DNA of 21,327 bases from CAZAMT01 sp964486145 (GTDB lineage Bacteria; Bacteroidota; Bacteroidia; Bacteroidales; JAAAOM01): the NCBI GenBank assembly GCA_964486145.1, contig CAZAMT010000037.1:1-21327 (forward strand), given 5' to 3'. Below, one piece after another: positions 1 through 8,402 of the stretch. The notes below the pieces were generated by a model. That model had not been told where the DNA came from, searched no databases, and was given only the letters and a program-made list of their open reading frames with translations. The number at the start of each line of letters is the position of its first letter. Positions within the stretch are counted from its first letter, which is position 1. The position numbers were made by a program, and so were the translations under genes.

Positions 1-1
1 C

Positions 2-67
2 AACAAAAATCAGCAGTTTGAAGGCTTTTTAGACCAAACCCATGAATTAATAAGGCTAAACCTTTGA
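2..67 (+). CDS. 3' tail of an unidentified upstream gene (partial)
   Basis: The second forward frame is open from the window edge for 21 codons and ends with TGA at 65-67. The translated tail reads roughly as an amphipathic helix ending in HELIRLNL. The other two forward frames hit stops by bases 21 and 32, so this is the only frame that could carry a gene into the window. It ends 24 bases before the E2 start, so the two could share a transcript. In this phylum E2 genes can sit beside E1 or lipoate-metabolism genes, but too little is visible to name the product. A chance open frame of this length cannot be excluded. Confidence 0.3.
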   Translation, partial: NKNQQFEGFLDQTHELIRLNL

Positions 68-91
68 ATTCGAATTTTAAATTTTTTTTTC

Positions 92-1468
92 ATGACCACA
101 ATTGAGGTATTACTACCCGCAATGGGTGAAGGTATAACAGATGCTACAATTACAAGATGGCTGGTTGAAGAAGGTGATGTTGTAGAAGAGGATCAACCAC
201 TTGTTGAAATTGCTACCGACAAGGTTGATTCAGAAATCCCGGCTCCCGCAGCAGGAACAATTAAAAAAATTATATCCAAAGAAGGTGAAACACCGAAAAT
301 TGGAGAAGTACTGGCTGTTATAGCCACAGATGCACAGGCACCAGTTGATGACGAGGAACCGGAATATGTCCAGGATAGAATTCCTGAACAAGTGGAAACC
401 CCGTTTGAAAATGAGCAATCAAATTTGCCTGAAGAAACACCTGTTTTTAAACAACCCAGCCCGGTTCTGAGCAATAAAATCAAAATCGAATTACAGGACA
501 GGTATATCTCCCCCTTTATTCGAAATCTTGCAAAAACAAACAACATCAGCCTCGAAGAGCTTTCGGCTATTCCTGGTAGTGGTGCCAATGGCCGATTAAC
601 CAAACATGATGTACTCGATTATTTGAACAGGCGTCTCACCTCAACTGCTGACCAAAGCAGCCTGCAAAATTCTACCAGGGGTGGCCGCCCCCATCCTTCC
701 CCTGGGTTTCAAAGCCCCTCGGTTAAAATTAAAAAAAATAATGGCTCATCGGAAAATCCAAGAGTTGAGATAATTGAAATGGACCGCATGCGAAAGCTAA
801 TAGCAGAGCATATGGTAAAATCGGTGCTTACCTCACCCCATGTTACATCCTTTGTTGAAGCTGATTTAACCAACCTGGTGCAATGGAGAAATTCAGTAAA
901 AAAAGCTTTTGCTGATAAATACCATGAGAAACTCACGTACACTCCACTGATCATCGAGTCAGTGGCAAAAGCCCTGAAAGACTATCCGCTCATCAATGTT
1001 TCGGTTGATCAGGATAAGATTCTTGTTAAAAAAGATATCAACGTGGGTATGGCTACTGCCCTTACCAACGGCAATCTTATTGTTCCGGTTATAAAAAATG
1101 CCGATCAATTAACATTGCCTGGTCTTGCAACAGAGGTTAATGATTTAGCTAAACGCGCGCGGGAAAACAAATTAAAACCTTCTGAAATAAAAAATGGTAC
1201 TTTTTCGATCACCAATTTGGGATCATTTGGCAACGTGAGCGGAACACCCATCATTAACCAGCCCGAGGTAGCCATCCTGGCAGCAGGCGCCATTTTAAGA
1301 AAACCTGCTGTCGTGAAAACCGATCATGGAGAGAGTATTGGTATAAGGGATATTATGATTCTTTCCCTAACCTATGATCATCGCGTTGTTGACGGTTCTC
1401 TGGGCGGATTGTTTTTAAAACGGGTATCCGAATATCTTGAGAATTTTAACATCAAACGGGAAATTTAA
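92..1468 (+). CDS. 2-oxo acid dehydrogenase complex E2 (dihydrolipoamide acyltransferase)
   Basis: This is the 458-residue core subunit of a 2-oxo acid dehydrogenase complex, which moves an acyl group from E1 via a lipoyl arm to coenzyme A in the cytoplasm. The N-terminal lipoyl domain (about 1-80) carries the TDKVDSE motif with the lipoylated lysine at K44. After an acidic linker comes a peripheral-subunit-binding domain (about 136-175, ending in GANGRLTKHDVLDYL) that docks E1 or E3. A second linker leads to the catalytic domain (about 225-455) with the DHRVVDG motif, H430 and D434 being the catalytic pair. Length is usual for a one-lipoyl-domain E2. The ATG is preceded by a T-tract without a Shine-Dalgarno sequence. 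No E1 or E3 gene is visible, so the substrate (pyruvate or branched-chain oxo acid) cannot be fixed; the sequence resembles the broad branched-chain type. Confidence 0.93.
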   Translation: MTTIEVLLPAMGEGITDATITRWLVEEGDVVEEDQPLVEIATDKVDSEIPAPAAGTIKKIISKEGETPKIGEVLAVIATDAQAPVDDEEPEYVQDRIPEQVETPFENEQSNLPEETPVFKQPSPVLSNKIKIELQDRYISPFIRNLAKTNNISLEELSAIPGSGANGRLTKHDVLDYLNRRLTSTADQSSLQNSTRGGRPHPSPGFQSPSVKIKKNNGSSENPRVEIIEMDRMRKLIAEHMVKSVLTSPHVTSFVEADLTNLVQWRNSVKKAFADKYHEKLTYTPLIIESVAKALKDYPLINVSVDQDKILVKKDINVGMATALTNGNLIVPVIKNADQLTLPGLATEVNDLAKRARENKLKPSEIKNGTFSITNLGSFGNVSGTPIINQPEVAILAAGAILRKPAVVKTDHGESIGIRDIMILSLTYDHRVVDGSLGGLFLKRVSEYLENFNIKREI

Positions 1469-1484
1469 CTATGTAAGTTTTTTT

Positions 1485-1492
1485 TATATTTG
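1485..1492 (+). promoter_or_regulatory. Bacteroidetes-type -7 element upstream of the small lipoprotein gene
   Basis: TATATTTG matches the TAnnTTTG -7 consensus known for the Bacteroidetes primary sigma factor. It lies 21 bases before the ATG at 1514, giving a plausible short 5' leader. No clear TTG -33 element is seen at the expected distance, so this rests on the -7 match and position alone. It would let the lipoprotein gene be transcribed independently of the E2 gene. Confidence 0.4.
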
Positions 1493-1513
1493 TGAAAACA
1501 ATCCATCATTGAT

Positions 1514-1945
1514 ATGAAAGGCAATCGCAAACATCAATTTCCCACATTACTCGTTGTAAGCATTGTACTGCTGTCTTCCTGCGAACTGGACGATTTTAGC
1601 ATTGACAGCGATGATGAGCGCGATAAAATTGCAGATACCTGGAGATGCGAAGAAACAAGTCAGTTATACGGAGAATCAAATCCTTATTTGTCCGATATCT
1701 CAAAAGAACCAGGTGATTCAGTAACGATTTATATCAATAATTTCTATCAGCTTGGATTTGACCAGGAGATTTATGCAACTCTTACCAACCGAAACATTCA
1801 GATCCCATTGCAAACTGTTGATGGGCATAAAATTAAAGGCGGGGGATTTGTAAATAACTCCTACAACTCAATTCGGTTTGAGTATACTGTGGATGAAGGA
1901 AGCGGAACCCTGGATAACGTTACAGCATTATATAGCAGAAATTAA
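1514..1945 (+). CDS. Small predicted lipoprotein of unknown function
   Basis: This 143-residue protein starts with a basic N-terminus and a hydrophobic stretch ending in the lipobox LSSC, with C23 as the predicted lipidated cysteine, so it is expected to be a lipoprotein. The first mature residues (ELDDFSIDSDDERDK) are strongly acidic. Acidic residues just after the cysteine are part of the lipoprotein surface-export signal described in some Bacteroidetes, so surface exposure is possible but not shown. The rest (about 40-143) includes a DTWRCEE segment and alternating polar and hydrophobic stretches that suggest a small beta-rich domain, loosely like lipocalin-type domains. I recognise no family. 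It starts 45 bases after the E2 stop and converges on the thioredoxin-like gene, with 16 bases between stop codons. Confidence 0.8.
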   Translation: MKGNRKHQFPTLLVVSIVLLSSCELDDFSIDSDDERDKIADTWRCEETSQLYGESNPYLSDISKEPGDSVTIYINNFYQLGFDQEIYATLTNRNIQIPLQTVDGHKIKGGGFVNNSYNSIRFEYTVDEGSGTLDNVTALYSRN

Positions 1946-1946
1946 A

Positions 1947-1959
1947 CTATTCCGAATAG
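1947..1959. terminator. Short palindrome between convergent stop codons, possible bidirectional terminator
   Basis: CTATTC and GAATAG form a 13-base palindrome around a single central base, flanked by AAA on the left and GTTT on the right, exactly between the stop codons of two convergent genes. The position is right for a shared terminator. However, the stem is AT-rich, the loop would have to open to about five bases and no long T-tract follows, so it would be weak. Confidence 0.25.
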
Positions 1960-1961
1960 GT

Positions 1962-2276
1962 TTAACCATACAATTGAACATACCGGGTTAGTTTTTCCCG
2001 AATTTGATCAATGCCAAAATTTCTGACAAACCGAAGCATCTCTTTTCCATCGGCAAGCAATAATACTGTGGGGACCGTAAAAACCGAATAATCCGCAGCC
2101 ACTGAAGGTTGTTTCCGAATGTCGATGTATTCAAACATTACGTTTTTAAATTCATTCCTTACCATCAGGGTTACTTTTGGTTTTAAAACTTTGCAAACAC
2201 TGCATGCTGCATGTGAAAAATACATTACTTTAAGTCCTGTTTGCGCATTACCGGTATGATGATCAATAACACCCAT
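1962..2276 (-). CDS. Thioredoxin-like protein with a CSVC active site
   Basis: The 104-residue protein has the thioredoxin fold pattern: a strand LKVMYFSH, then the redox motif C25-S-V-C28 at the start of a helix, a second strand FEYIDI, and the cis-proline segment TVPT followed by LLLADGKEM. It has no signal peptide, so it should be a cytoplasmic thiol-disulfide oxidoreductase or thiol reductant. The CxxC centre is SV rather than the GP of classical thioredoxins, and the usual WAxW stretch before it is replaced by SHAA, so its redox potential and partners may differ. It begins 22 bases after the CoA-binding protein gene and is probably cotranscribed with it. Family assignment is solid; the substrate is unknown. 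Confidence 0.85.
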   Translation of the reverse strand: MGVIDHHTGNAQTGLKVMYFSHAACSVCKVLKPKVTLMVRNEFKNVMFEYIDIRKQPSVAADYSVFTVPTVLLLADGKEMLRFVRNFGIDQIREKLTRYVQLYG

Positions 2277-2298
2277 CCTTCTTTATATTAAATAAATG

Positions 2299-2658
2299 CT
2301 AGTAAACGCCCGTATTTAACATCACCAGCCCACAAGCCAACACAACCTCAATACCCTCACTTTTTGCCATTGCAATGAATTCCTGGTTTTCCGTACCAGG
2401 ATTGAAAATGATTCGTCTGGGGTTTTGATTAAGTATGTAATCATACAGTTCTACCTGGTTTTTGGGAGATACATAAAGCATGACCGTATGTACATCTTTT
2501 AGCTTTGGTTTACCTGTTTGTATGTCAACGCCATCAATGGTACCCTTTCTCTTTCCCACAGCATAAACCGGTATTTTTCTTCGTAAAAGACTTTTAACGG
2601 CCATGTGAGAAATTCGGGTGGGATTTGGACTTGCTCCCAATACCAGTGAATAATTCAT
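2299..2658 (-). CDS. CoA-binding-domain protein (YccU-like Rossmann fold)
   Basis: The 119-residue product is a stand-alone CoA_binding Rossmann domain of the YccU type, related to the nucleotide-binding domain of succinyl-CoA synthetase alpha. It starts directly with the first strand and glycine turn, LVLGASPNPTRISHMAV. It continues with VYAVGKRKG, a TVMLYVSP strand, the NPGTENQEF motif and the closing VVLACGLVML segment. I chose the ATG at 2658 because homologues begin right at this strand. The frame is open a further 51 codons upstream, but that extension is not recognisable and would lengthen the protein beyond its family. Reaction and ligand of these small proteins are poorly defined. 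It lies 185 bases after ispF and 22 bases before the thioredoxin-like gene. Confidence 0.82.
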   Translation of the reverse strand: MNYSLVLGASPNPTRISHMAVKSLLRRKIPVYAVGKRKGTIDGVDIQTGKPKLKDVHTVMLYVSPKNQVELYDYILNQNPRRIIFNPGTENQEFIAMAKSEGIEVVLACGLVMLNTGVY

Positions 2659-2843
2659 ACAATTTTTTTGTTGCAACGGATGATGGTTTTTGCAAATATC
2701 AACCAGATTTCCTAATAAAAGTTTACATATACCAAACAAAAAAGGAATCTTGCCAAAATACCCGGAAACTGTTTTTTTGGAAACCGTAAGAGAATGAAAT
2801 GATTTCGACACTATAAATACAGAGAAACTTTTGCAACTTCCCG

Positions 2844-3320
2844 TTACTTACTAATTAAAACAACAGCATAAGCTGACACGCCATCTTCGGTTCCAACAAA
2901 ACCCATTTTCTCAGTAGTTGTTGCTTTTATAGATATATCATCTTCACTTATATTCATTGTATCGGCCAACGTGGATTTCATTTCAGGAATGAGGTTGTTA
3001 ATTTTTGGGGATTGCAAACAAACGGTAGCATCCATGTTTTGCAGGATAAAGCCTTTTTTCAATATTAAATCATAGGTTCTTTTCAATAAGATTTTACTAT
3101 CAATTCCCTTGAATTCTTCTGATTTATCAGAGAAATGATACCCAATATCTCTGAGATTAACTGCTCCCAGCAAAGCATCGCAAATTGCATGAATCAAAAC
3201 ATCGCCGTCGGAATGTCCCAAACTGCCTTTGGAATGTTTTATGGTAATGCCTCCGAGCGCGAACGGCAGGCCATCAACAAGTCGATGCACATCGTAGCCG
3301 AAACCAACCCGCACTTTCAT
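2844..3320 (-). CDS. ispF: 2-C-methyl-D-erythritol 2,4-cyclodiphosphate synthase
   Basis: IspF converts CDP-methylerythritol 2-phosphate to methylerythritol 2,4-cyclodiphosphate and CMP in the MEP isoprenoid pathway; it acts as a cytoplasmic homotrimer. The 158-residue length is typical. The N-terminal GYDVHR gives zinc ligands D10 and H12, and GHSDGDVLIHA gives H44, matching the D8/H10/H42 set of the E. coli enzyme. The C-terminal KATTTEKMGFVGTEDG signature is intact. Its ATG shares one base with the porV stop (TAATG), so translation is probably coupled to porV. An essential metabolic gene riding on a secretion gene's transcript suggests the pair is expressed constitutively. This is the only MEP gene in view. 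Confidence 0.97.
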   Translation of the reverse strand: MKVRVGFGYDVHRLVDGLPFALGGITIKHSKGSLGHSDGDVLIHAICDALLGAVNLRDIGYHFSDKSEEFKGIDSKILLKRTYDLILKKGFILQNMDATVCLQSPKINNLIPEMKSTLADTMNISEDDISIKATTTEKMGFVGTEDGVSAYAVVLISK

Positions 3321-4534
3321 TACTGATTGCCATCAAAATTGAACGATAGGGTAAAGCGCACAGTATTCGCCAGGGGATTGTTTTGACCAGTAGTTGGAGC
3401 AAGATATGAAAAATCAAGACCAAAAACATTCAAACGTATACCCACACCGAGCGTAACATACTTCCTGTTGCCTTTCAATTCTGCTTCATGGAAATAGCCG
3501 GCCCGTATAGCAAACTGATCCCTGTACATATACTCTACGCCGAGTGAATACATAATTTCTTTTAATTCCTCTTTAATGCCGCCAGGAGCATCGTAAAATG
3601 AGCGGATCATCCCCAGGGGAACAGAAACATCAGGATCATATCCTTTAATAAAAGCAACACTCGGATCCTCTTTTACAACTTCGTTTGAATCAGCATCATA
3701 ATAAAATGGAGGAGTGGGAATCAGGTATTTGTTCAGATCAACCATAAAAGAAAAGGAGTTATACTCATCCATATGCGTTGTTAATCTTCCCCCAAGCCTC
3801 ATGTTGATAGGTAAAAAATCTGGCGTTTTATTTTCATTGTAGGAAATTTTGGTACCCATATTTGACAACTGGATACCCCAGGCAAGTTCCGAATCCCTGT
3901 CGGAAAGTTCGATATCATTGTTTTGGTAATAAAAACCGAGATCAGCACCTCCGGCAATTCCTGCTTTTGACTCTCCCGAACCTGAAAAACTTCTTCCTCC
4001 GGTTAAATCCGAGCGAATAAAGCGAAATGAAATGTTTCCCGCAAACCGCTCAGATAGTTGCAGCGAATAGCCTGCATCAATGGCAAATTCATTGGGATTG
4101 TAGTTTCCCTGTGGAATTCCTTCGATATCAGTAAAAATTATCTCTCCAAGCGAAAAATACCGCAATGAACCACTGATCGTTTGGCGTTCATCCAGTTTTT
4201 TATAACCAACCAGGTAAAGCAGATTTATATCGTTGATACCAAGTTGCCTGAGCCATGGCGCATACGAAAGTGATACTGCGGCATCGCTCTCTATAAATGC
4301 ATATTTGGCAGCATTCCAGTGCTGTGAATGAACATCGGGAGTGGATGCAACACCTGCATCACCCATAGCGCCGGCCCTTGAATCCGGGGCAATTGTTAAA
4401 AACGGCACTGCTGTGAGTTGAGGATTGAATTTTTCAGCAAAGGATTCCCTGGTAAACCGCTGCGACTGAGAAAAAGTAGCTGCTGCCCAACAGGAAGATG
4501 CTACCATGAATATAAACAATTTTCTTACTGACAT
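3320..4534 (-). CDS. porV: Type IX secretion outer-membrane protein PorV (LptO)
   Basis: PorV is an outer-membrane beta-barrel of the FadL superfamily. It binds the C-terminal signal of T9SS cargo after passage through the SprA translocon and hands it to the PorU attachment complex. The 404-residue protein has a signal peptide ending near residues 20-25 (AAATFSQ). This is followed by the PorV hallmark PFLTIAPDSRAGAMGDAGVA and DVHSQHWNAAKYAF (about 43-80), a region buried in the barrel. Alternating barrel strands run to the C-terminus, which ends in a typical strand (FTLSFNF). It lies 55 bases downstream of porU and has its own -7-like element, so it may also be transcribed alone. The porU neighbourhood supports the name over a generic FadL-type porin. 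Confidence 0.95.
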   Translation of the reverse strand: MSVRKLFIFMVASSCWAAATFSQSQRFTRESFAEKFNPQLTAVPFLTIAPDSRAGAMGDAGVASTPDVHSQHWNAAKYAFIESDAAVSLSYAPWLRQLGINDINLLYLVGYKKLDERQTISGSLRYFSLGEIIFTDIEGIPQGNYNPNEFAIDAGYSLQLSERFAGNISFRFIRSDLTGGRSFSGSGESKAGIAGGADLGFYYQNNDIELSDRDSELAWGIQLSNMGTKISYNENKTPDFLPINMRLGGRLTTHMDEYNSFSFMVDLNKYLIPTPPFYYDADSNEVVKEDPSVAFIKGYDPDVSVPLGMIRSFYDAPGGIKEELKEIMYSLGVEYMYRDQFAIRAGYFHEAELKGNRKYVTLGVGIRLNVFGLDFSYLAPTTGQNNPLANTVRFTLSFNFDGNQ

Positions 4535-4553
4535 TCCATTAGATTTTATCGAA

Positions 4554-4561
4554 CAAATATA
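4554..4561 (-). promoter_or_regulatory. Bacteroidetes-type -7 element for porV-ispF
   Basis: Reading the minus strand, TATATTTG fits the TAnnTTTG consensus exactly and ends 19 bases before the porV ATG at 4534, nearly the same geometry as the element at 1485. It sits inside the 55-base gap after porU. No TTG is found at the usual -33 distance (one lies too close), so confidence is limited. If used, porV and ispF could be expressed above the level of porU. Confidence 0.4.
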
Positions 4562-4589
4562 AATGATTTTAACAAGAACGAAAATTTGA

Positions 4590-7500
4590 TTATTGTAGTA
4601 TTAATTTGGAAAATTTTTGAACAGAATCTCCAATTTCATTTTCAAGGGTAACCCTGTACGGATAAATTCCTCCTTCAAGTCGTTCACCCTGGGCATTTGT
4701 TCCATCCCAGATAATCGGCTCCAGCCTGTATCCACCAGCAAATAAGTTGTTTTCAATTCTACGGATTACCCGTCCTGATAAATCAAAAATTTCAATAATT
4801 ACCTGCAATTGCTGACCTGACATGTTATGTTCAACATTAAACCGGGTTGTTGACATGAAGGGGTTTGGATAATTAAATACATTTTCGATCACCGGATCTG
4901 CATCTGCCAACACCTGAAATTCGATGGTTTGTTCTGATGAGTTGTTGATAATATCCCAAACTTTCAGTGTTAGGGTGTGCCAGCCGGTTTCCAGATTTTG
5001 CAAGGGATACGTAATGGTTCCGGCAGTAAATTTATCCTGAAGAGTTTCATAATATTCATTTAGCACAAAAACTTCGCTGGTATTACCATTTAAATAAGCA
5101 ACAATGTCATGCCCGATTCCGGCTCCGGTTGCATTAATTCCTGATTCATCAGCAACTGTTGCAAATAATTTGGGATTGGCATCAGTAATGCCTCCGTTAA
5201 CAAAATTTGAATCATTAAGAAACAACTTGATGCTGGGACCTGTATCATCAACAATTAATTGATCAGGTGTACCGCCAATATAAATCGCGGTGTCATAGCC
5301 ATGCGCATCAACACTCTGGTTTTCTGCATAATATATTATTTTTCCCTGTCCTATACTATAACCAATATCTTTGGGAACCATAAATGAAAAACTGAAACGA
5401 CCATCTTTTACAGACGCCTCTCCTTTATAAATGGCATTGTTTCTTACTTTAAATGTATAGGTTCCTTTACCGTCGTTATTCAGCGTAGTAATCTCCTGTT
5501 GCTTGTCCATGATGACCGGGTACACGGAACCATTAAAACCATCATAGCGATTCCCGTCAGAATCTCCTACAAAACCTGAAATGGTCACGCGCGAAAAAGC
5601 ACTAATGGTATCCGCTCTTTCTGTTACCGGGATTTCATTGATGCTGTCGGTATACACCTTGTGCAAGGGATAATTTAATGCCAGCGCGGGATCACCAAGC
5701 AAGGTGAAATTTCTTTTATTGGTCCCCTGCATTGAATTCTTTGACAACCGCAAAATATCACCAAACCTGTATTTCCTGCCTTCCTCGTCCTGTTGAAATA
5801 CATAATCGTAAAAATTATTATTAAGCGTAAAATTATCGCTGGAATAGACGAGCCGGGTTGTTGTAAGCAATGCTATACCTCCGCCATCGGGATTTAACAG
5901 CACCCATTCACCTGCTGTTGTTTTATCGTTATTATCAAATCTGCTGAATTCGCAGGTAGCCGTAATGAAAAGAGGAAAATAGGGTGCATTTTTCCAGTTT
6001 TGGATGTCTCCTTTTAAAATAATACGTTCGTGGGCCAGACCATTCTCACTTCCATGGCCGGTATAATTAAAAACCAGGGTGCCATTTTCAAGAGCATCAA
6101 AAATATTCTTTTCCACTTCCGGATAACTGGTTCCATTGGCAGAAACCTGCTGGCGGTAGGCATCCAGATATACCTTATGAATTTGAAATTCCGGGTGGTT
6201 GGCATTCATTTTTCTGGTTAACCTGTCGGCCTGATCCATGTGAATATTATTATCTTCATCATCACCAATAAAACACAGGCGATTACGCCAGGGTTTCATG
6301 GTTCCTGAATCGAGATATTTCTTAATCTTATCAATAATTGCTATCGCCTGAGCCTCTGACTGAACGGGGAATCGGCCAATTCCAATATCCATGGTTCCTC
6401 CAACATCACCTTCATTGGGATCAAGAAATGTGAAAAAATCATCTGCTACAAAAGACCTGGTTTGATGCAAGGACTCATTGGACTGGTATGTTAAAATAAA
6501 ATTTGAACTGGCATCCTTATTCTTATTATCATAGGTGCCATCTCCAAACAAAAGCGCATATTTAAAGATTGGGTTCGATGGATCATCTTTGTCGTACACC
6601 CATTTGAAAAAATCCCGAATTGCTGAAACATCGGGTGCCCCGGAGGAAAACTCGTTGTAAATTTGCTGGGGGGTAACAACGGCAACTGTCAATTGACTTT
6701 TATCACGATGTATTTTTGCCAGTTCATTTGCCTGATCAATAAAATCGGGGTGAGTTACAATTATATAATTCACAGGTTCCATTCCTGTCAAATCCTGGTT
6801 AGGAACCGGGTCTTCCATAAATTCTGGTTTCAGAAAATTGTGGGACAGGTTAAAAGCAATAAATTCTTTGACGGAGTTCATATGTACGCTAAAATTCAAC
6901 ACTCCTCCCGTATAACTGTGATCAACCCGTGTTGCAGAATGAGGGTCAGTTACATCCCATATGATGGTATTTTCCGATGCTCCCAGCACTTCAAATCGGG
7001 CAAGTTTTTCATTCGAAAGAAATTGTCGAAAAAGCAAAGGCTCATCGTTTATTTTTAACCGTCGATATGCATTTACCATGATATAATCAAGGTATCCTTT
7101 ATCCTCATTTGTTTGTCGGTTATACCTGACCCTGATTTGAAAGTCATCCGATGATGGTGAAACATTTTTTTTAACGGTACCTGCTCTTGCATAATCACTT
7201 TCATGGCTTCCAAGATTTACTGCCGAAATTCCGATATCACCAATCATCATATCGTCAAAATATACATTAAATGAACTTGACCCTTTTGAACGACCAACCA
7301 CCCGCGCCTTCATTTTCATATCCCGGGAGGTTACGATATCGGGTACACGAAAAGGTACATCCAATTGATTTGTCGGCAACGTTTCGAACCATTGACGCCC
7401 GGATGCTGTCAGGTTTTTGTTATTTTCTTCATGAAACAGTCCATAAATATAATCCTGAAATGTAATTTCCGGTGTTCCCGAAACATCATCGGCAGTATCA

Positions 7501-8402
7501 ATGCGCTTTCCTTTGCCAAGATCCGATGTTAGAAAATAATAGGCATTCTCGCTGTAATCATGAATTTTGTGCACAAACATTTCATCAAATTCGCTGTATT
7601 TCCATCTATCCGGGCCCTGTCCGTAAAAAAGAAGATAATCACCGCTGTTAAAGGCGCCATCGCTACCTGTATAAACATAAACCGGGTTCTCCTGTAATCC
7701 CTGAACTCTTGGTTCATTGGTGTTAAAAGGAAGTTGTCCACCAACATTACCATAAATGCGAACATTGGAGGGATTTGATATACCCAGGTTTATTAATTCG
7801 TCAAAAGTAATTTTGTAAATTCCTGTTTTCTTTAGTCTGATCTTATACCATTCTCCTGATTTTAATGGTGAAGTCAATTGTTTTTGTTCTCCGGTAACAG
7901 GAACAATCATACTTTTTAGTTCAGGTAATGAATTGTATTGTAATTGAAAGGATTGTACCAATAATAGATGATCCTTTTTTTTAACCATCGGGATAAACGA
8001 ATAACTTAGTTTTGTCTGTTTCCGGTCGTACAACAATTTCGTTGAAATCGTAATTGAAGTATCAAGTTTGTGAATTCCTTTAGTATCAAGGAAATCTGAA
8101 AAACTGATGGTATCATAAACAACATCTGAAATTTGGATAGAGCCAGCATCATAATTGCTGTTTGGCAAAATTTCATAGTAATGTGGTAACATATTTTGCA
8201 CATCCGGATAAGATGCTCCATCAAAATAAAAATAGCTCACCCATTCCGGACTGTCATGCTCAGGGCTTATATTCTCCTTAATCACAGGTAGTTGCCCCCA
8301 GGTAATTTTTACTTCTTGTGCATTCAATTCCAAATTGAAAAGAAAAGAAAAAACGAATAGTAAAAGAATAAGATAATGGGCTATCTTCGGTTTTAGTTTC
8401 AT
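4590..8402 (-). CDS. porU: Type IX secretion system sortase PorU (C25 peptidase family)
   Basis: PorU is the cell-surface cysteine protease of the gingipain (C25) family. It cuts off the C-terminal signal of T9SS cargo and attaches the cargo to anionic LPS. The product is 1270 residues from the ATG at 8402; a GTG one codon earlier is less likely. A signal peptide ends near residue 29 (LELNAQ). A long beta-rich N-terminal region follows. The C25 domain spans about 545-905, with catalytic H783 in NYTGHGSENG and C817 in TATCEFSRF. The last ~95 residues form a T9SS C-terminal domain with NYPNPF, IFDLSGRVIRR and WDGTNAQGERLEGGIYPYRV, as expected for PorU, which keeps its own signal. The adjacent porV rules against a secreted gingipain protease. 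It is divergent from the porP-type gene, 96 bases away. Confidence 0.96.
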   Translation of the reverse strand: MKLKPKIAHYLILLLFVFSFLFNLELNAQEVKITWGQLPVIKENISPEHDSPEWVSYFYFDGASYPDVQNMLPHYYEILPNSNYDAGSIQISDVVYDTISFSDFLDTKGIHKLDTSITISTKLLYDRKQTKLSYSFIPMVKKKDHLLLVQSFQLQYNSLPELKSMIVPVTGEQKQLTSPLKSGEWYKIRLKKTGIYKITFDELINLGISNPSNVRIYGNVGGQLPFNTNEPRVQGLQENPVYVYTGSDGAFNSGDYLLFYGQGPDRWKYSEFDEMFVHKIHDYSENAYYFLTSDLGKGKRIDTADDVSGTPEITFQDYIYGLFHEENNKNLTASGRQWFETLPTNQLDVPFRVPDIVTSRDMKMKARVVGRSKGSSSFNVYFDDMMIGDIGISAVNLGSHESDYARAGTVKKNVSPSSDDFQIRVRYNRQTNEDKGYLDYIMVNAYRRLKINDEPLLFRQFLSNEKLARFEVLGASENTIIWDVTDPHSATRVDHSYTGGVLNFSVHMNSVKEFIAFNLSHNFLKPEFMEDPVPNQDLTGMEPVNYIIVTHPDFIDQANELAKIHRDKSQLTVAVVTPQQIYNEFSSGAPDVSAIRDFFKWVYDKDDPSNPIFKYALLFGDGTYDNKNKDASSNFILTYQSNESLHQTRSFVADDFFTFLDPNEGDVGGTMDIGIGRFPVQSEAQAIAIIDKIKKYLDSGTMKPWRNRLCFIGDDEDNNIHMDQADRLTRKMNANHPEFQIHKVYLDAYRQQVSANGTSYPEVEKNIFDALENGTLVFNYTGHGSENGLAHERIILKGDIQNWKNAPYFPLFITATCEFSRFDNNDKTTAGEWVLLNPDGGGIALLTTTRLVYSSDNFTLNNNFYDYVFQQDEEGRKYRFGDILRLSKNSMQGTNKRNFTLLGDPALALNYPLHKVYTDSINEIPVTERADTISAFSRVTISGFVGDSDGNRYDGFNGSVYPVIMDKQQEITTLNNDGKGTYTFKVRNNAIYKGEASVKDGRFSFSFMVPKDIGYSIGQGKIIYYAENQSVDAHGYDTAIYIGGTPDQLIVDDTGPSIKLFLNDSNFVNGGITDANPKLFATVADESGINATGAGIGHDIVAYLNGNTSEVFVLNEYYETLQDKFTAGTITYPLQNLETGWHTLTLKVWDIINNSSEQTIEFQVLADADPVIENVFNYPNPFMSTTRFNVEHNMSGQQLQVIIEIFDLSGRVIRRIENNLFAGGYRLEPIIWDGTNAQGERLEGGIYPYRVTLENEIGDSVQKFSKLILQ

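Noticed and set aside
193..603. 136-codon reverse open frame within the E2 gene
   Set aside because: It is antisense to the lipoyl and subunit-binding domains, which are clearly coding; the product has no family features.
2659..2811. 51-codon N-terminal extension of the CoA-binding protein
   Set aside because: The extension has no family similarity, whereas the Rossmann strand starts right at the internal ATG at 2658, which matches the family's normal N-terminus.
6663..7058. 131-codon forward open frame antisense to porU
   Set aside because: It lies wholly within a well-supported gene, has no recognisable domain and shows low-complexity composition; it is a shadow frame.
4590..8402. Secreted gingipain-type protease
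   Set aside because: The length, the adjacent porV and the T9SS locus fit the sortase PorU better than a secreted cargo protease.
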